Origin: Candidatus Sulfuritelmatomonas gaucii
GTDB taxonomy: Bacteria; Acidobacteriota; Terriglobia; Terriglobales; Acidobacteriaceae
Assembly (NCBI GenBank): GCA_900290245.1
Contig: OKRB01000114.1
Span: 1-48,662 of the forward strand
Direction of reading: 5' to 3'
Length of the DNA: 48,662 nucleotides
Shown: one piece after another, positions 25,570 to 34,875 of the stretch
Layout of the letters: every line of letters starts with the position of its first letter
Position numbering within the stretch: position 1 is the first letter of the stretch
Translations under genes and position numbers: made by a program
The notes under the pieces: generated by a model
Database searches by the model: none
Told to the model about the DNA's origin: nothing
What the model saw: only the letters and a program-made list of their open reading frames with translations

Positions 25570-26394
25570 TCACTTTCGCCACGGTTGCGTCTCACCCCGC
25601 TCACCCCAGCTCGCAATCGGCGCCTGCAGGCCGCCTCTGATCCAAAGAAAGCGCCCATTCACTTCCGCAGCCTCATCGCTCATCAACTCAGCCACGAGGT
25701 CCGCCGCCTTTTCCGGATCGTCGCCTCCCGTCTTTTCCACCCACTCGGCCCATTGAGTGTACGCATCTGCGGTCGCGCCCAGCCGGCCGGCGTCAACCTT
25801 GATCGTGGCCCACATCTCCGTCTTCAAATCGCCGGGATGAATCACATTCGCTGTCACGCCCGTCCCGTTCAACTCTGCCGCCAGGTGCCGCGTAAATCGG
25901 TTCAGCGCCGCCTTGCTCGTTCCGTAAGCGCTGTTCAACGGCTCCGGCTCGTGCAGCGCCGCGGCGGATGTCACGTTCACAATCCTTCCCCATCCGCGAT
26001 CGATCATTCCGCCGACAAAGGCGCGGCAGGTTAGGTAAGGTGCAATCGTATTCACCATGATGGTCTCGATCCACGCCGCAGGATCCGTATCTTTCACGAG
26101 ATCGATGGGTCCAAAGATGCCCGCGGCATTGACCAGAACGGACACCTGGCCCAGCTCTCCTTCGATCTCGTCTTTGGCGCGGTCGATCGATTCCGGCCGT
26201 GACAGGTCGCTGGCCACCACAAGAGTGCGAGCGCCCAATTCCTCCATCCCCTTTTGAGTCTCCCTGAGTCCCGACTCGCCGCGCGCCACCAGCGCCACAG
26301 CCGCGCTCTCATGCCCCAGCCGCCAGGCAATTCTCTGCCCCACACCTCGGCTCGCGCCCGACACCACCGCGACCTTTCCGTCAAGCTCCTTCAC
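25570..26394 (-). CDS. Short-chain dehydrogenase/reductase
   Basis: About 274 residues, NAD(P)-dependent oxidoreductase of the classical SDR type. Seen: cofactor loop SGASRGVGQRIA near the N terminus, VNAAG after strand 4, serine of IVNVTSAAALHE and the catalytic pair SAYGTSKAAL, then IHPGDLKTEM. A GTG at 26394 with AAGGAG six bases upstream is the best start. Substrate not assignable. The C-terminal tail (GLQAPIASWGERGETQPW) is longer than in minimal SDRs. It converges on the GH28 gene and diverges from the next SpoIIE gene. Confidence 0.88.
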   Translation of the reverse strand: MKELDGKVAVVSGASRGVGQRIAWRLGHESAAVALVARGESGLRETQKGMEELGARTLVVASDLSRPESIDRAKDEIEGELGQVSVLVNAAGIFGPIDLVKDTDPAAWIETIMVNTIAPYLTCRAFVGGMIDRGWGRIVNVTSAAALHEPEPLNSAYGTSKAALNRFTRHLAAELNGTGVTANVIHPGDLKTEMWATIKVDAGRLGATADAYTQWAEWVEKTGGDDPEKAADLVAELMSDEAAEVNGRFLWIRGGLQAPIASWGERGETQPWRK

Positions 26395-26628
26395 AGTCGT
26401 CTCCTTAATACCCCGGTGCGAGCGCCTCACCACCTTCGCCGCTATCCTAAGTCACTGGCGTTGGTCATGGCGTCCGGTTCAAGTTCGCTTTCCCGGGAAT
26501 CCGGCGGGGCCTGCCAAATCCGACCGCGCAGAATTGGCGGCCCGAAGCGCCTCTCCCCGTTACCAAATACTTCCCCATCTTGCATTTTGTTCTTCCCGGC
26601 GCTCCGCACGTTTGCTACGCTCACAGCA

Positions 26629-28761
26629 ATGCGCGAGAGAGTCCCCCATCTTCTTTGCGCTGCACTGCTTCTGCTCCTGTTGAGCCCCGCCGTCAGTGCA
26701 CCGCAACGGCCAGCGTCTGGTCCCAGGAAGCCCCATGCGTCTCACGGGGTCAAGGAACCCGCGCCACCGCCGCCTGCGCAGCTCGTCACCTTCGGCGATT
26801 CAGCAGTTCCCCTTGCTGGCCCGTGGAAGTTCTCTCCTGGCGATTCGCCAATGGAAGGCAATTCTCCCGTCTGGGCACGGACTGATTTCGACGATTCGAG
26901 CTGGTCCACCATTGATCTCACGCCTCAAACCGACCCGTTTGATCTCACATTGAGCCCAGGGAGCTTTGTCCCCGGCTGGACGGCAAAAGGCTTCTCCAAT
27001 CTCGATGGTTACGCCTGGTATCGCCTGCGCGTCCGCCCGGCAAACCCCGGCCAATCACTCTCGCTCAAAATGCCGGCAGATTTTGAAGATGCCTATCAGG
27101 TCTATGCCAACGGCCAGCTCGCGAGGCAATTTGGCAGCTTCGACTCATCTCCACCTACAATCTTTGTGTCCAGGCCCGAAGCCTTTACTTTGCCACCTCC
27201 AGGTCCGGATGGAGAAATCGAACTCGCGCTCCGTTTTTATATGTCCCCGGTCTCCACTTTGGGCACTTCCGGCGCCGGCGGCATGCATGAGCCTCCGATC
27301 CTCGGCCTGCCCCTCACTCTGAACGTCATCGCGAGCAATCAGAACACGGGCCTCGCATTCGGCCGCTTCGGCCAGTTGCTCACAACACTTCTCTTTCTTC
27401 TCCTGGCGCCGGGCGCGTTTTGGGCCTGGCTGCAGAATCGTCGAGAGTTGGCCTTTCTCTGGCTCTTCATTGAACTGGTGACGGGCGTTCTTTTCTTCGT
27501 CGTGGGTTGGATTGCACTTGCTTCCTGGCTTCCGGCTGACTCAGCGCGGTTCTGGTGCTTCGGTGTCCTCGACTCGATTTGGATCCCCGGCTGGATCATG
27601 ATCTGGTGGTATTGGTTCGGCCTGAACGAAAAGCGATGGATACCCTGGGCCGCATGGCTTCTGGCTGCTGCCGATCTCGTGGTTGAAGCTCTCGCGCTCG
27701 CGCCGGTCCGTGACATCAACTTCCTGTCTTCAGATCTGCGCCACTCATTCAATGACGTCTCTCTGTTTCTCGTCGCAGCCATCTGTGTTTTGCTCCTGAT
27801 CGTTCTTGTTGAAGGCTATCGCCGCGATCGCACGGAAGGCCTTCTCGCAGCCGCACCCATCCTCCTGCTGGAGATTGGCGCCCTCTTCAACTACTTCTCG
27901 CCGTTGTTCAATGTTCCCTATCCCAGCTTGCACATCTTCGCACTCTCCATCTCCATCGCTAACATCGCCTCGATTCTTCTGGTTTTGGTGGTCGCCGTCC
28001 TTGCCGTGCGGCGCTTCCTGCGCAACCGGCTGCGCGAGGAGCTCGCCAGCCAGGTCATCGAACAGGATCTTGAGCAGGCACGCGAATTACAGCAGCACGT
28101 GCTGATTCCCGAAGAGATCAGTTCACCTGACTTCAATGTGCAAGTCGAGTACCACCCGGACCAGCTTGTCGGCGGCGACTTCTTCCAGACCATCGCCGGG
28201 CGGGATGGCAACCTCCTGGTCATCATCGGCGACGTTTCCGGCAAAGGAATCAGTGCCGCCATGTTGGTATCGGTCCTGGTTGGCGCCGCCCGCACCCGCG
28301 CCAATGACTCTTTCGATCCGGCCTCGATGCTGGCCGTCCTCAACAAACAGCTCATCGGCCGCGCGGGTGGGCATTTCGCCACCTGCCTAGTCGCGGAATT
28401 GCAGGCCGACGGCCGCCTGCGCATGGCCAACGCAGGCCACATCGCTCCTTATCTTAACGGCGCGGAAGTTCCCTTCACGGGCTCTTTGCCGCTCGGACTC
28501 TCCGGCAAGATCGAGCCTTCGCTGCAGGCGCTTCAGCTCCGCCCCGGCGACCAGATTACTTTTATAACGGATGGCGTTGTCGAGGCGCGCGACGCAGCCG
28601 GCGAGCTCTTCGGATTCGCGCGCGCCCGCATCATCTGCAATGAACCTGTCAGTGAGATCGTGCGACGCGCCCAGCAGTTCGGCCAGAACGACGACATCAC
28701 AGTCCTGCGTGTCGACTACACCGCCGGGCGCCGGCAGATGTTCGCGATGGAAAAGAGCTAG
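26629..28761 (+). CDS. Sensor SpoIIE-type PP2C phosphatase with jelly-roll and 7TM module
   Basis: 710 residues, same architecture as the protein at 18419. Seen: signal peptide (1-23), jelly-roll-like domain with DFDDSSWSTIDL, GYAWYRLRVRP and YQVYANGQLARQFG, about seven to eight helices (about 245-465), a short helix LEQARELQQHVLIPEE, then the SpoIIE domain with VGGDFFQ, GDVSGKG, ITDGVVEA and QNDDITVLRV. The ATG at 26629 gives the clean signal peptide; a longer in-frame reading overlaps the SDR's promoter and start region and is rejected. Paralogue of the 18419 gene; the two differ strongly in the outer domain, suggesting different ligands. Confidence 0.86.
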   Translation: MRERVPHLLCAALLLLLLSPAVSAPQRPASGPRKPHASHGVKEPAPPPPAQLVTFGDSAVPLAGPWKFSPGDSPMEGNSPVWARTDFDDSSWSTIDLTPQTDPFDLTLSPGSFVPGWTAKGFSNLDGYAWYRLRVRPANPGQSLSLKMPADFEDAYQVYANGQLARQFGSFDSSPPTIFVSRPEAFTLPPPGPDGEIELALRFYMSPVSTLGTSGAGGMHEPPILGLPLTLNVIASNQNTGLAFGRFGQLLTTLLFLLLAPGAFWAWLQNRRELAFLWLFIELVTGVLFFVVGWIALASWLPADSARFWCFGVLDSIWIPGWIMIWWYWFGLNEKRWIPWAAWLLAAADLVVEALALAPVRDINFLSSDLRHSFNDVSLFLVAAICVLLLIVLVEGYRRDRTEGLLAAAPILLLEIGALFNYFSPLFNVPYPSLHIFALSISIANIASILLVLVVAVLAVRRFLRNRLREELASQVIEQDLEQARELQQHVLIPEEISSPDFNVQVEYHPDQLVGGDFFQTIAGRDGNLLVIIGDVSGKGISAAMLVSVLVGAARTRANDSFDPASMLAVLNKQLIGRAGGHFATCLVAELQADGRLRMANAGHIAPYLNGAEVPFTGSLPLGLSGKIEPSLQALQLRPGDQITFITDGVVEARDAAGELFGFARARIICNEPVSEIVRRAQQFGQNDDITVLRVDYTAGRRQMFAMEKS

Positions 28762-28772
28762 CCTTCGCGCCC

Positions 28773-29087
28773 CTACTTCACCTTGGTCAAATGCGACAGC
28801 ATCCCGTCAGGAGGGCCATTCAGCGAACCATCGCTGGCCACTGTGAGCTCTGTCGTGTCGCCTTCGCAGATCAGTGAGATGGTCTTCCCGCTTTGCGTGT
28901 AGGTGCACGAACTGGTCATGGGGCCCATACTGGCAAAAGCCTTGCCGCCTGATTGAAACTCAATCTTCACCAGCTCTCCATTGCCGGCGTAGGTATGCCC
29001 CGAAACGCTGCTTCCGCACGCGGTCGCGCCCAGGCACAGTAGCGCAACTCCCGCACTTGCCAAAACACCATTAAGGCTCGCTTTCAT
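28773..29087 (-). CDS. Small putative lipoprotein
   Basis: 104 residues. Seen: signal sequence MKASLNGVLASAGVALLCLG ending in a lipobox-like A-T-A-C (position -3 is not the usual leucine), then a beta-rich domain: SGHTYAGNGELVKIEFQSGGKAF and TYTQSGKTISLICEGDTTEL. Excellent start: GGAGGAG three bases before the ATG at 29087. Family not recognised. Converges on the SpoIIE gene with 11 bp between. Probably anchored in an envelope membrane. Confidence 0.8.
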   Translation of the reverse strand: MKASLNGVLASAGVALLCLGATACGSSVSGHTYAGNGELVKIEFQSGGKAFASMGPMTSSCTYTQSGKTISLICEGDTTELTVASDGSLNGPPDGMLSHLTKVK

Positions 29088-29528
29088 CTTCTCCTCCGGT
29101 TCACATGCTTGGCTTGGAGCACTCCGCGCACCTCGGCGATGCAATCGAGAGAATCCTAAGCAGCAATTGCACGCAGCTGCCTTCTGCAGATCGGCCAACC
29201 CAAAAGACTCCAGGGAATGGGGGACCGACCACACAGTGCCGCTTGCTTCGGATTTCCAAATTGACGGGGAATGCTACTGCAGAGACTCTACCCACTCCCG
29301 CCCTTGCAGGCAAGCACAATTTCATTTGAGCCTCGCTGACATCCTGGGCTCACACTTCGGTGCGGCTCCCAATTGCGGCTCCGCGAGCGCGCAGCGATCA
29401 GCAGGCCGCTCACCCCAAACCACGGAACCCGGCTCCCTGAATCCAGGGCCAGCTCTTTTGCATCCATTAGATAGTTGTTGGAACGAATATTGTATTGCGA
29501 ACCGATCCCAGCAAGGTCAGGAGTCTCA
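29088..29528. other. Gene-free divergent control region
   Basis: 441 bp between the lipoprotein (minus) and the dioxygenase (plus). Short frames exist on both strands but none has a ribosome-binding site or recognisable protein. It must hold both promoters; I could not place them with confidence. Confidence 0.5.
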
Positions 29529-30344
29529 ATGCCCGCAAGTCCCACGCGCCAGCCGGCCCTCTTCCTGCCTCATGGCGGAGGCCCCTGTTTTTTCATGGAC
29601 TGGACCTGGGGCCCGGCAGACACATGGCACGCCACACAGCGTTTTCTCGAAGGAATCTCCGCCACGCTTCCCGCTCCGCCGAAAGCCCTGCTTGTGATTA
29701 GTGGCCACTGGGAAGGGGCTGCCTTCACAGTCGGCTCGGCAGCGCGCCCGCAACTTATCTTCGACTATTCCGGTTTCCCTGCGGAGACTTACAAGCTTAC
29801 GTGGCCCGCGCCGGGCGACCCCGCGCTCGCCGCACGCGTCGCGCGACTGCTCGCCGATGGCGGTCTCCCCTCTTCGTCCGATCCTCAGCGCGGCTACGAT
29901 CATGGCGTCTTCGTTCCGCTGAAGGTGGCGTTTCCCAAGGCTGAAATCCCCGTGGTTACGCTCTCGCTCGCGTCTTCACTCGATCCCGCTCTGCACATTG
30001 CCGCAGGCCGCGCCCTCGCTCCTTTGCGCGACGAAGGTGTGCTGATCATTGGCAGCGGGATGAGCTTTCACAATCTCGGCGCCTACTTTCAGCCACAAAC
30101 CGCGCCTCGCGCCCGCACCTTCAATGATTGGCTAACGCAGGCAATTCAATCCCCCGCGGCTCATCGTGACAGCTTCCTCACCAACTGGCGCAGCGCGCCA
30201 TTCGCGGCCTTCTCGCATCCGCGCGAAGAACACCTCGTACCGCTCTTCGTCGCCGCCGGAGCTGGTGGCGACGCAACTGGCATGCGCATATTCACTGACG
30301 AGCCCATGGGCGCGGCCATAAGCGCCTTCCGCTTCGACGGGTGA
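29529..30344 (+). CDS. Class III extradiol ring-cleavage dioxygenase, YgiD (DOPA 4,5-dioxygenase) type
   Basis: 271 residues, the family size. Seen: metal-binding histidines H15 (FLPHGGGPCFF), H60 (VISGHWEG), H125 (YDHGVFVPLK), the H181 region (GSGMSFHNLG), and a late SHPREEHLVPLFVA. This is the single-domain LigB fold of E. coli YgiD/plant DODA. The ATG at 29529 follows CAGGAG with five bases spacing. Catechol-type substrate unknown; no aromatic catabolic genes adjoin, so a stand-alone role is likely. Confidence 0.9.
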   Translation: MPASPTRQPALFLPHGGGPCFFMDWTWGPADTWHATQRFLEGISATLPAPPKALLVISGHWEGAAFTVGSAARPQLIFDYSGFPAETYKLTWPAPGDPALAARVARLLADGGLPSSSDPQRGYDHGVFVPLKVAFPKAEIPVVTLSLASSLDPALHIAAGRALAPLRDEGVLIIGSGMSFHNLGAYFQPQTAPRARTFNDWLTQAIQSPAAHRDSFLTNWRSAPFAAFSHPREEHLVPLFVAAGAGGDATGMRIFTDEPMGAAISAFRFDG

Positions 30345-30547
30345 ATGGACGCCCGGCCGTCACTGGCCTAACATTGCGGCAAGGGGCGGCTTTCTCTGTT
30401 CTCTTTCCCTGATGCCTGTTCCCTGCTTCTCTCGCTCCGCCCATAATCCACAAAATCCTTCGCCTTTATCGGCTTGAGTCTCCTGTATACTTCGCTCTGC
30501 CAGACATCCCCTGAGCAGCACTGGCCAAATCAAACCTGGAGATCGAA

Positions 30548-31330
30548 ATGAACAGAAGATTTTGGACCATCTTCGCGGGATTGTTCGGGCTCACGACCGT
30601 GATCCTGTTTGCCGTTCCATCAAGCGCACAGATGCAGGAGGTGAAACCGAAGCCTCCGATGTATTCGTATGTCGCCAATTGGCAGATTCCACGCGCCAAC
30701 TGGCCTGACATGGCGAATGCAATCGCGCCGGTCAGCGCCATTATGGACAAGGCGATGGCCGACGGAACCATCATCGGCTACGGTGCCGACACAAACCTCA
30801 TCCATCAGCCCGACGCCGAAACCCACGACAACTGGTGGTCATCGATGTCGATGGCCGGCCTGATCAAGGTGCTGGACCAGATCCACGAATCCGGCAATGC
30901 CAACTCACCTGCGCTCAATGCCGCCACCAAACATTGGGACGAGGTCTACGTCAGCCGGTATTACAACTGGAAATCGGGTTCCTACAAAAACGCCTACACG
31001 CACGTTTCGGTGTACAAGCTCAAGAAAGACGTACCGGACGACGCGCTCGACAACCTAGCTCAGCACCTTGTTGTGCCGATGCTGGAAAAGCAGCTTGCCG
31101 ACGGCACCATCCTTGAATACGAGATCGATACGATGGCCGTTCACACTGAAGCGCCTGGCACCTTCGTGATTGTGTGCCTCACTCCCACGCCGGAGGGCAT
31201 TGACACCGTGCAGGGAGCGGTAATCCAGAGCGCCAAGGACCACCCGCTCGGCATCCAGGCGTTCGATTCCTATACCGACTACAGTGCGCACCGTGATGAG
31301 CTGTACAAAAGCGAAGGCGCGTACAAGTAG
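30548..31330 (+). CDS. Secreted protein with two related alpha-beta-barrel-like halves
   Basis: 260 residues, not assigned. Seen: signal peptide (10-28, VILFAVPSSAQ). The mature part looks duplicated: half one has YSYVANWQIP...MDKAMADGTIIGYGADTNLIHQ and half two has YTHVSVYKLK...LEKQLADGTILEYEIDTMAVHTE, each beta-alpha-beta-beta-like with a shared K-x-(M/L)-A-D-G-T-I core, reminiscent of dimeric alpha-beta-barrel domains fused in tandem. AtGGAGAtcgaaATG supplies the ribosome-binding site. Ligand unknown. The gene ends before a strong hairpin. Confidence 0.8.
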   Translation: MNRRFWTIFAGLFGLTTVILFAVPSSAQMQEVKPKPPMYSYVANWQIPRANWPDMANAIAPVSAIMDKAMADGTIIGYGADTNLIHQPDAETHDNWWSSMSMAGLIKVLDQIHESGNANSPALNAATKHWDEVYVSRYYNWKSGSYKNAYTHVSVYKLKKDVPDDALDNLAQHLVVPMLEKQLADGTILEYEIDTMAVHTEAPGTFVIVCLTPTPEGIDTVQGAVIQSAKDHPLGIQAFDSYTDYSAHRDELYKSEGAYK

Positions 31331-31376
31331 TTCGATCTGAGCGCACTACACTTCACTCCCGCCAGAACTGAGAATA

Positions 31377-31413
31377 CCCATCCTTGACGCAGCTTGTTAG
31401 CGTCAGGGATGGG
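31377..31413. terminator. 14-bp hairpin between convergent genes
   Basis: CCCATCCTTGACGC (31377-31390) pairs with GCGTCAGGGATGGG (31400-31413) with one T-G wobble, 9-base loop. Sits midway between the secreted-protein gene and the TPR-CHAT gene; likely bidirectional terminator, although no T tract follows. Confidence 0.7.
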
Positions 31414-31445
31414 ATCGCTCGGCGTCTTGATGAGCGATCTTGGCG

Positions 31446-34400
31446 CTATTTGAAATTGCCGATCAAAACAAATGGCGCCCAGTAATACGGATGGCCATAG
31501 CCGAGCGACGCAGCGCTTGCGCTGGGGACTGCGGCATCATTCTCGATTGCCGCTTCGAATCCGCGCTGACTGCGCGCGCTGGCCACATCGAGCCGGCCTT
31601 TGAGCAATGCAAGCTGCGCGTGGCGGAGCGCTTCGGCTTTGCCTGCAGCTGGGTCCTTCAGCCAGCGGGCGTAGAAATCGCTCATCAACATGCTGGTGCT
31701 GGCATCATTCACATCCCACAGTGTTGCCAGCACGGCTTCGGCCTCCTTTTGCTGCGCAACCATGCCCAGGCTGTCCATCTCCACACCGTCGCGCGAGGTG
31801 TAATTCTTTCCCGTGCTGCACGCAGAAAGCGTAAGCAGCCGCGTGCCGTGAAATGCGATGGCCGAGTTCTCGAGATCGGAGAGCGGCCAGGCGAATCCCT
31901 GGTCGGTGCCGGCATTGTCGCCACCGAGCATGAGGTAGGGTCCCACCGCGCCACCCGCTTCCGCGACAAAATGGCTCGCAATGTGCACGACCGAGAAGCC
32001 CTGACCGGAACCGAGTTCTGTTTTCAACGCTGCAAGCGTGAACTGATCGTTGGGCAAAAGCTTGCCGGCCATCGGCCCGTGCGATTGCGGCACACTCGGA
32101 TCGTGCACGATGGATTCCAGCTCAGGCAAAACACCCGGCAACGCCGGCAGCCCGCCATAACTTTTGGACAATCCCATGGCCAGCACGCTGGGCGCATTGG
32201 CGCTTTCGACGGGCGCATCGGTCATGTGCCCATAGCTCTCAGGCGTAAAGAGAACATTGTTGAATCGCTCGAGCATGTACCGGTGGCCATCGTAAAGCGC
32301 GGCCATGGGCAGATAACGTAGCGCGTCGTCGAGCGACCAGAGCAGAGTTGGGGCCGTATCGGGCGCGCCAGGTGCGCTCTCCAGCAGCTTCAGCTCACCT
32401 TCGAGCGGTGCCACCATCATCGTGTAGAGTTCGGTGAGTTGCGGTCTGGGATCCTGGTTGCGCTGGGCAAGAACTCTTAGCGTCTCCAGCGCCTGACTGC
32501 GCAGATCGGCCGGCGAGGTACTCAGCTCAATCGCCTTTCGCGCGCTGGCAGTGACCACGATCTCGTAGACATGGTCGTCGCCGAGAAGAACTCGAATGCC
32601 GAGCACGCGGGGCCCGAGCTTGGCGAGCGTGTTTTGCAAGTAGCTTTGCGCGGCCGGGCTAGGGGACGCGCCTGCTGCGGCCACCGGTTGTTCCAGAATG
32701 CTGTACAAACCGCCGGCGAAACTGGTGAGAAGCGTCTGATTGCTCTGGTCGAGTGTAGCGGTGAGCTCTTTCAGGCGGGCAGCTTCCTCGGCCGTGAGCG
32801 AAGTTTTTTCTTCGAGACTGGCTGCCTCCTCACTTTGCGATTCGAAGGTGATCGCCGGATCTTCCAGCGCCGCCAATGCGCTCTGCGCTCGCTGCTGCGC
32901 CGCAGTCAAGCTGAACGACGCGAATTTCTGCGAGGCATCGGGAGCCGTTCCGCGCACTACGTCTTTCAGTTCCTGTTCCTTCAGCAGATCGAGAATCTGC
33001 TCGGCCTCACCGAGCCGTCCGGTCTCGATTAAAAGCTCGGCGAGGATGCGGTAGGTTTTGGACTTCGATTGCGCAAATCCGGCTTGCAGGTCCTTATCCA
33101 TCTCCGAGATGTTCTTGCGAATCGTTTGGAAGGCGCTCACCGCCTGCATGCCGAAGAAGATGGCTTCCTCGGGATGATGCTGATCGCGTAAGCCGATCAT
33201 GAGGGCGGTTTCGATTCCGCCCTCAATGTCAGGATCCTTCGCCTCTCTTGCCAAGGCCAATGCGACCAGTTCGCTCATCAGTGCTTTGTCCCACTGTTTG
33301 AGCTCGTATTGTGCCCATCCAACCGTCATCAGCGCCAGCGCTTCGCCGCGCCGCTCTTTCACCTTGCGCCAAAGTGCCAGCGCCTGCGTATCGACATCGA
33401 GTGATTTCTGCACCTGGCCCAGGTCGAAGTAGTCGCGGCCCATGTTGTTCAAGGTCATGGCTTCGCCGCGCGGATTCGAGCTCTCCCGCCAGAACTCGAG
33501 CGCCTGCTCAGAAACTTCGAACGCCATCTGCGGCTGGCCCATGTCTGCGTACGCGCGGCCGATGTCGTTCAGCGCCAGACCTTCGCCTGCTTTCGTGCCG
33601 GTCTCGCGAAAGATTGGCAGTGCCTGGTTGAAATAATCCATGGCAGACTGCTGCAAACCGAGGTCGCGGTAGAGCCGCCCCATATTGTCGAGCGTGAGCC
33701 CCTCGCCCTGGCGATTGCCGAGGGTTCGCCATGTTGCCAGCGCCTTGTTGAAAGCGTCGAGAGAGTTCTGCTTCTGGCCCAGATCGGCGTATGTCCGCCC
33801 CATGCTGTCCATCGTGAGCGCCTTTCCGCCGAGCTGACCTGCTTCATCCCAGAGGGGCAATGCGCGATTGAAGTAGTCGATGGCTTCGGCGCCGCGGCCC
33901 ATCGCCGTGTAGGTCTGCCCTATCAAGTCCAATGTGTCGGCCTCTCCGTCGCGTCCCAGCTGCTCCTTCAGTTCGGGAGGCAGTGCATCATTCAACTCCT
34001 TCAGCGCACCCCACTGCCCGATGTCGTGCATCCGTTGCCGGGTGCCGATCATCCGTTTGCTTTCTTTGCCTCCTCCCTGCTCGTCCAGACTCTTCCAGTA
34101 TTCGAGCGCTTCGTTCAGGTACTTAAGCGCCTCATCGCGTTTTCCCTGGTTGTTGCAGACCTTCGCAATACTGTTCAGCACCATGGCTTCGGCCGGCTTG
34201 ATTCCCAGTTGGTCCCAAATCGCCCACGACTGCTTGAACAGGTCCAGCGCCTTGTTCTCGTCGCCCAAGTCGGAGTAAACCCGGCCCATGGTGCTCATGG
34301 CGAGTGCCTGCGCGGCCTTGTTGTTTGCGTTCTGTTCGATGGAAAAGGCCGCGTTCAAATCCGCGAGCGCCTTCTGCATCTCCCCTGCCTGCCGGTACAG

Positions 34401-34586
34401 GTAGCCGAGAATGATCAGATTGATGCCTTCATCGTGGGCGCGACCGGCTGACCGCGCCTCGGCTAGTTTCTGTTCATACTGCGTGATCTGGGTTTCAACC
34501 GGGACCGATTGTCCGCCGCCCGCCGCTGCCGTCAGGAATCTGGTGCTCAGGCAAGCCACTAAGCACAACGTTCGTGCCGGGCCCAT
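31446..34586 (-). CDS. Secreted TPR-CHAT protein (caspase-like fold)
   Basis: 1046 residues. Seen: signal-peptide-like N terminus (1-25), about nine to ten TPR repeats (about 45-450, each with the pattern G-x-x-Y-x-x-L-G-(x)-A-L-x-x-(F/Y)-x-x-A-L), a coiled helical stretch (about 505-610, AAQQRAQSALAALEDP region), and a C-terminal CHAT domain with the predicted protease dyad H872 in VVHIASHF and C923 in LTLSACSTG. CHAT proteins are caspase/separase relatives that cleave or scaffold partner proteins; the TPR part would bind the partner. Start ATG 34586 has AAGGAGG five bases upstream. No CRISPR or other effector genes nearby. Likely periplasmic; substrate unknown. Confidence 0.9.
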   Translation of the reverse strand: MGPARTLCLVACLSTRFLTAAAGGGQSVPVETQITQYEQKLAEARSAGRAHDEGINLIILGYLYRQAGEMQKALADLNAAFSIEQNANNKAAQALAMSTMGRVYSDLGDENKALDLFKQSWAIWDQLGIKPAEAMVLNSIAKVCNNQGKRDEALKYLNEALEYWKSLDEQGGGKESKRMIGTRQRMHDIGQWGALKELNDALPPELKEQLGRDGEADTLDLIGQTYTAMGRGAEAIDYFNRALPLWDEAGQLGGKALTMDSMGRTYADLGQKQNSLDAFNKALATWRTLGNRQGEGLTLDNMGRLYRDLGLQQSAMDYFNQALPIFRETGTKAGEGLALNDIGRAYADMGQPQMAFEVSEQALEFWRESSNPRGEAMTLNNMGRDYFDLGQVQKSLDVDTQALALWRKVKERRGEALALMTVGWAQYELKQWDKALMSELVALALAREAKDPDIEGGIETALMIGLRDQHHPEEAIFFGMQAVSAFQTIRKNISEMDKDLQAGFAQSKSKTYRILAELLIETGRLGEAEQILDLLKEQELKDVVRGTAPDASQKFASFSLTAAQQRAQSALAALEDPAITFESQSEEAASLEEKTSLTAEEAARLKELTATLDQSNQTLLTSFAGGLYSILEQPVAAAGASPSPAAQSYLQNTLAKLGPRVLGIRVLLGDDHVYEIVVTASARKAIELSTSPADLRSQALETLRVLAQRNQDPRPQLTELYTMMVAPLEGELKLLESAPGAPDTAPTLLWSLDDALRYLPMAALYDGHRYMLERFNNVLFTPESYGHMTDAPVESANAPSVLAMGLSKSYGGLPALPGVLPELESIVHDPSVPQSHGPMAGKLLPNDQFTLAALKTELGSGQGFSVVHIASHFVAEAGGAVGPYLMLGGDNAGTDQGFAWPLSDLENSAIAFHGTRLLTLSACSTGKNYTSRDGVEMDSLGMVAQQKEAEAVLATLWDVNDASTSMLMSDFYARWLKDPAAGKAEALRHAQLALLKGRLDVASARSQRGFEAAIENDAAVPSASAASLGYGHPYYWAPFVLIGNFK

Positions 34587-34875
34587 GCGAGCCTCCTTTG
34601 ACCCCCATTGCGCTGCTTTTCTTCAGGCTGCGCTTTCCTGGGGCTTCCGTCAATGGGCATTCGAGGAAGCTCCGTGTCGCCGCGCACCTTGGGGCCACTT
34701 CGCTCTGAACCAGTGAGGTAAAACACAGCGAATTCAGGCCAGTCATCCCTGATCACGCTTGAAGGGAAATTCACAGAGCCTACTCGTTTGGCGATGGTAT
34801 GCGCATTGGTCGGGGCGATAAAATGGCGCACCGGGGAACCGTAACTTGAACCCCGTCGAAAAGAGAGGTTGACCA

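Noticed and set aside
31446..34586. TPR-CHAT protein as a CRISPR (Craspase-type) effector
   Set aside because: No CRISPR array or Cas protein in the window, and the N terminus looks like an export signal, which does not fit a cytoplasmic effector.
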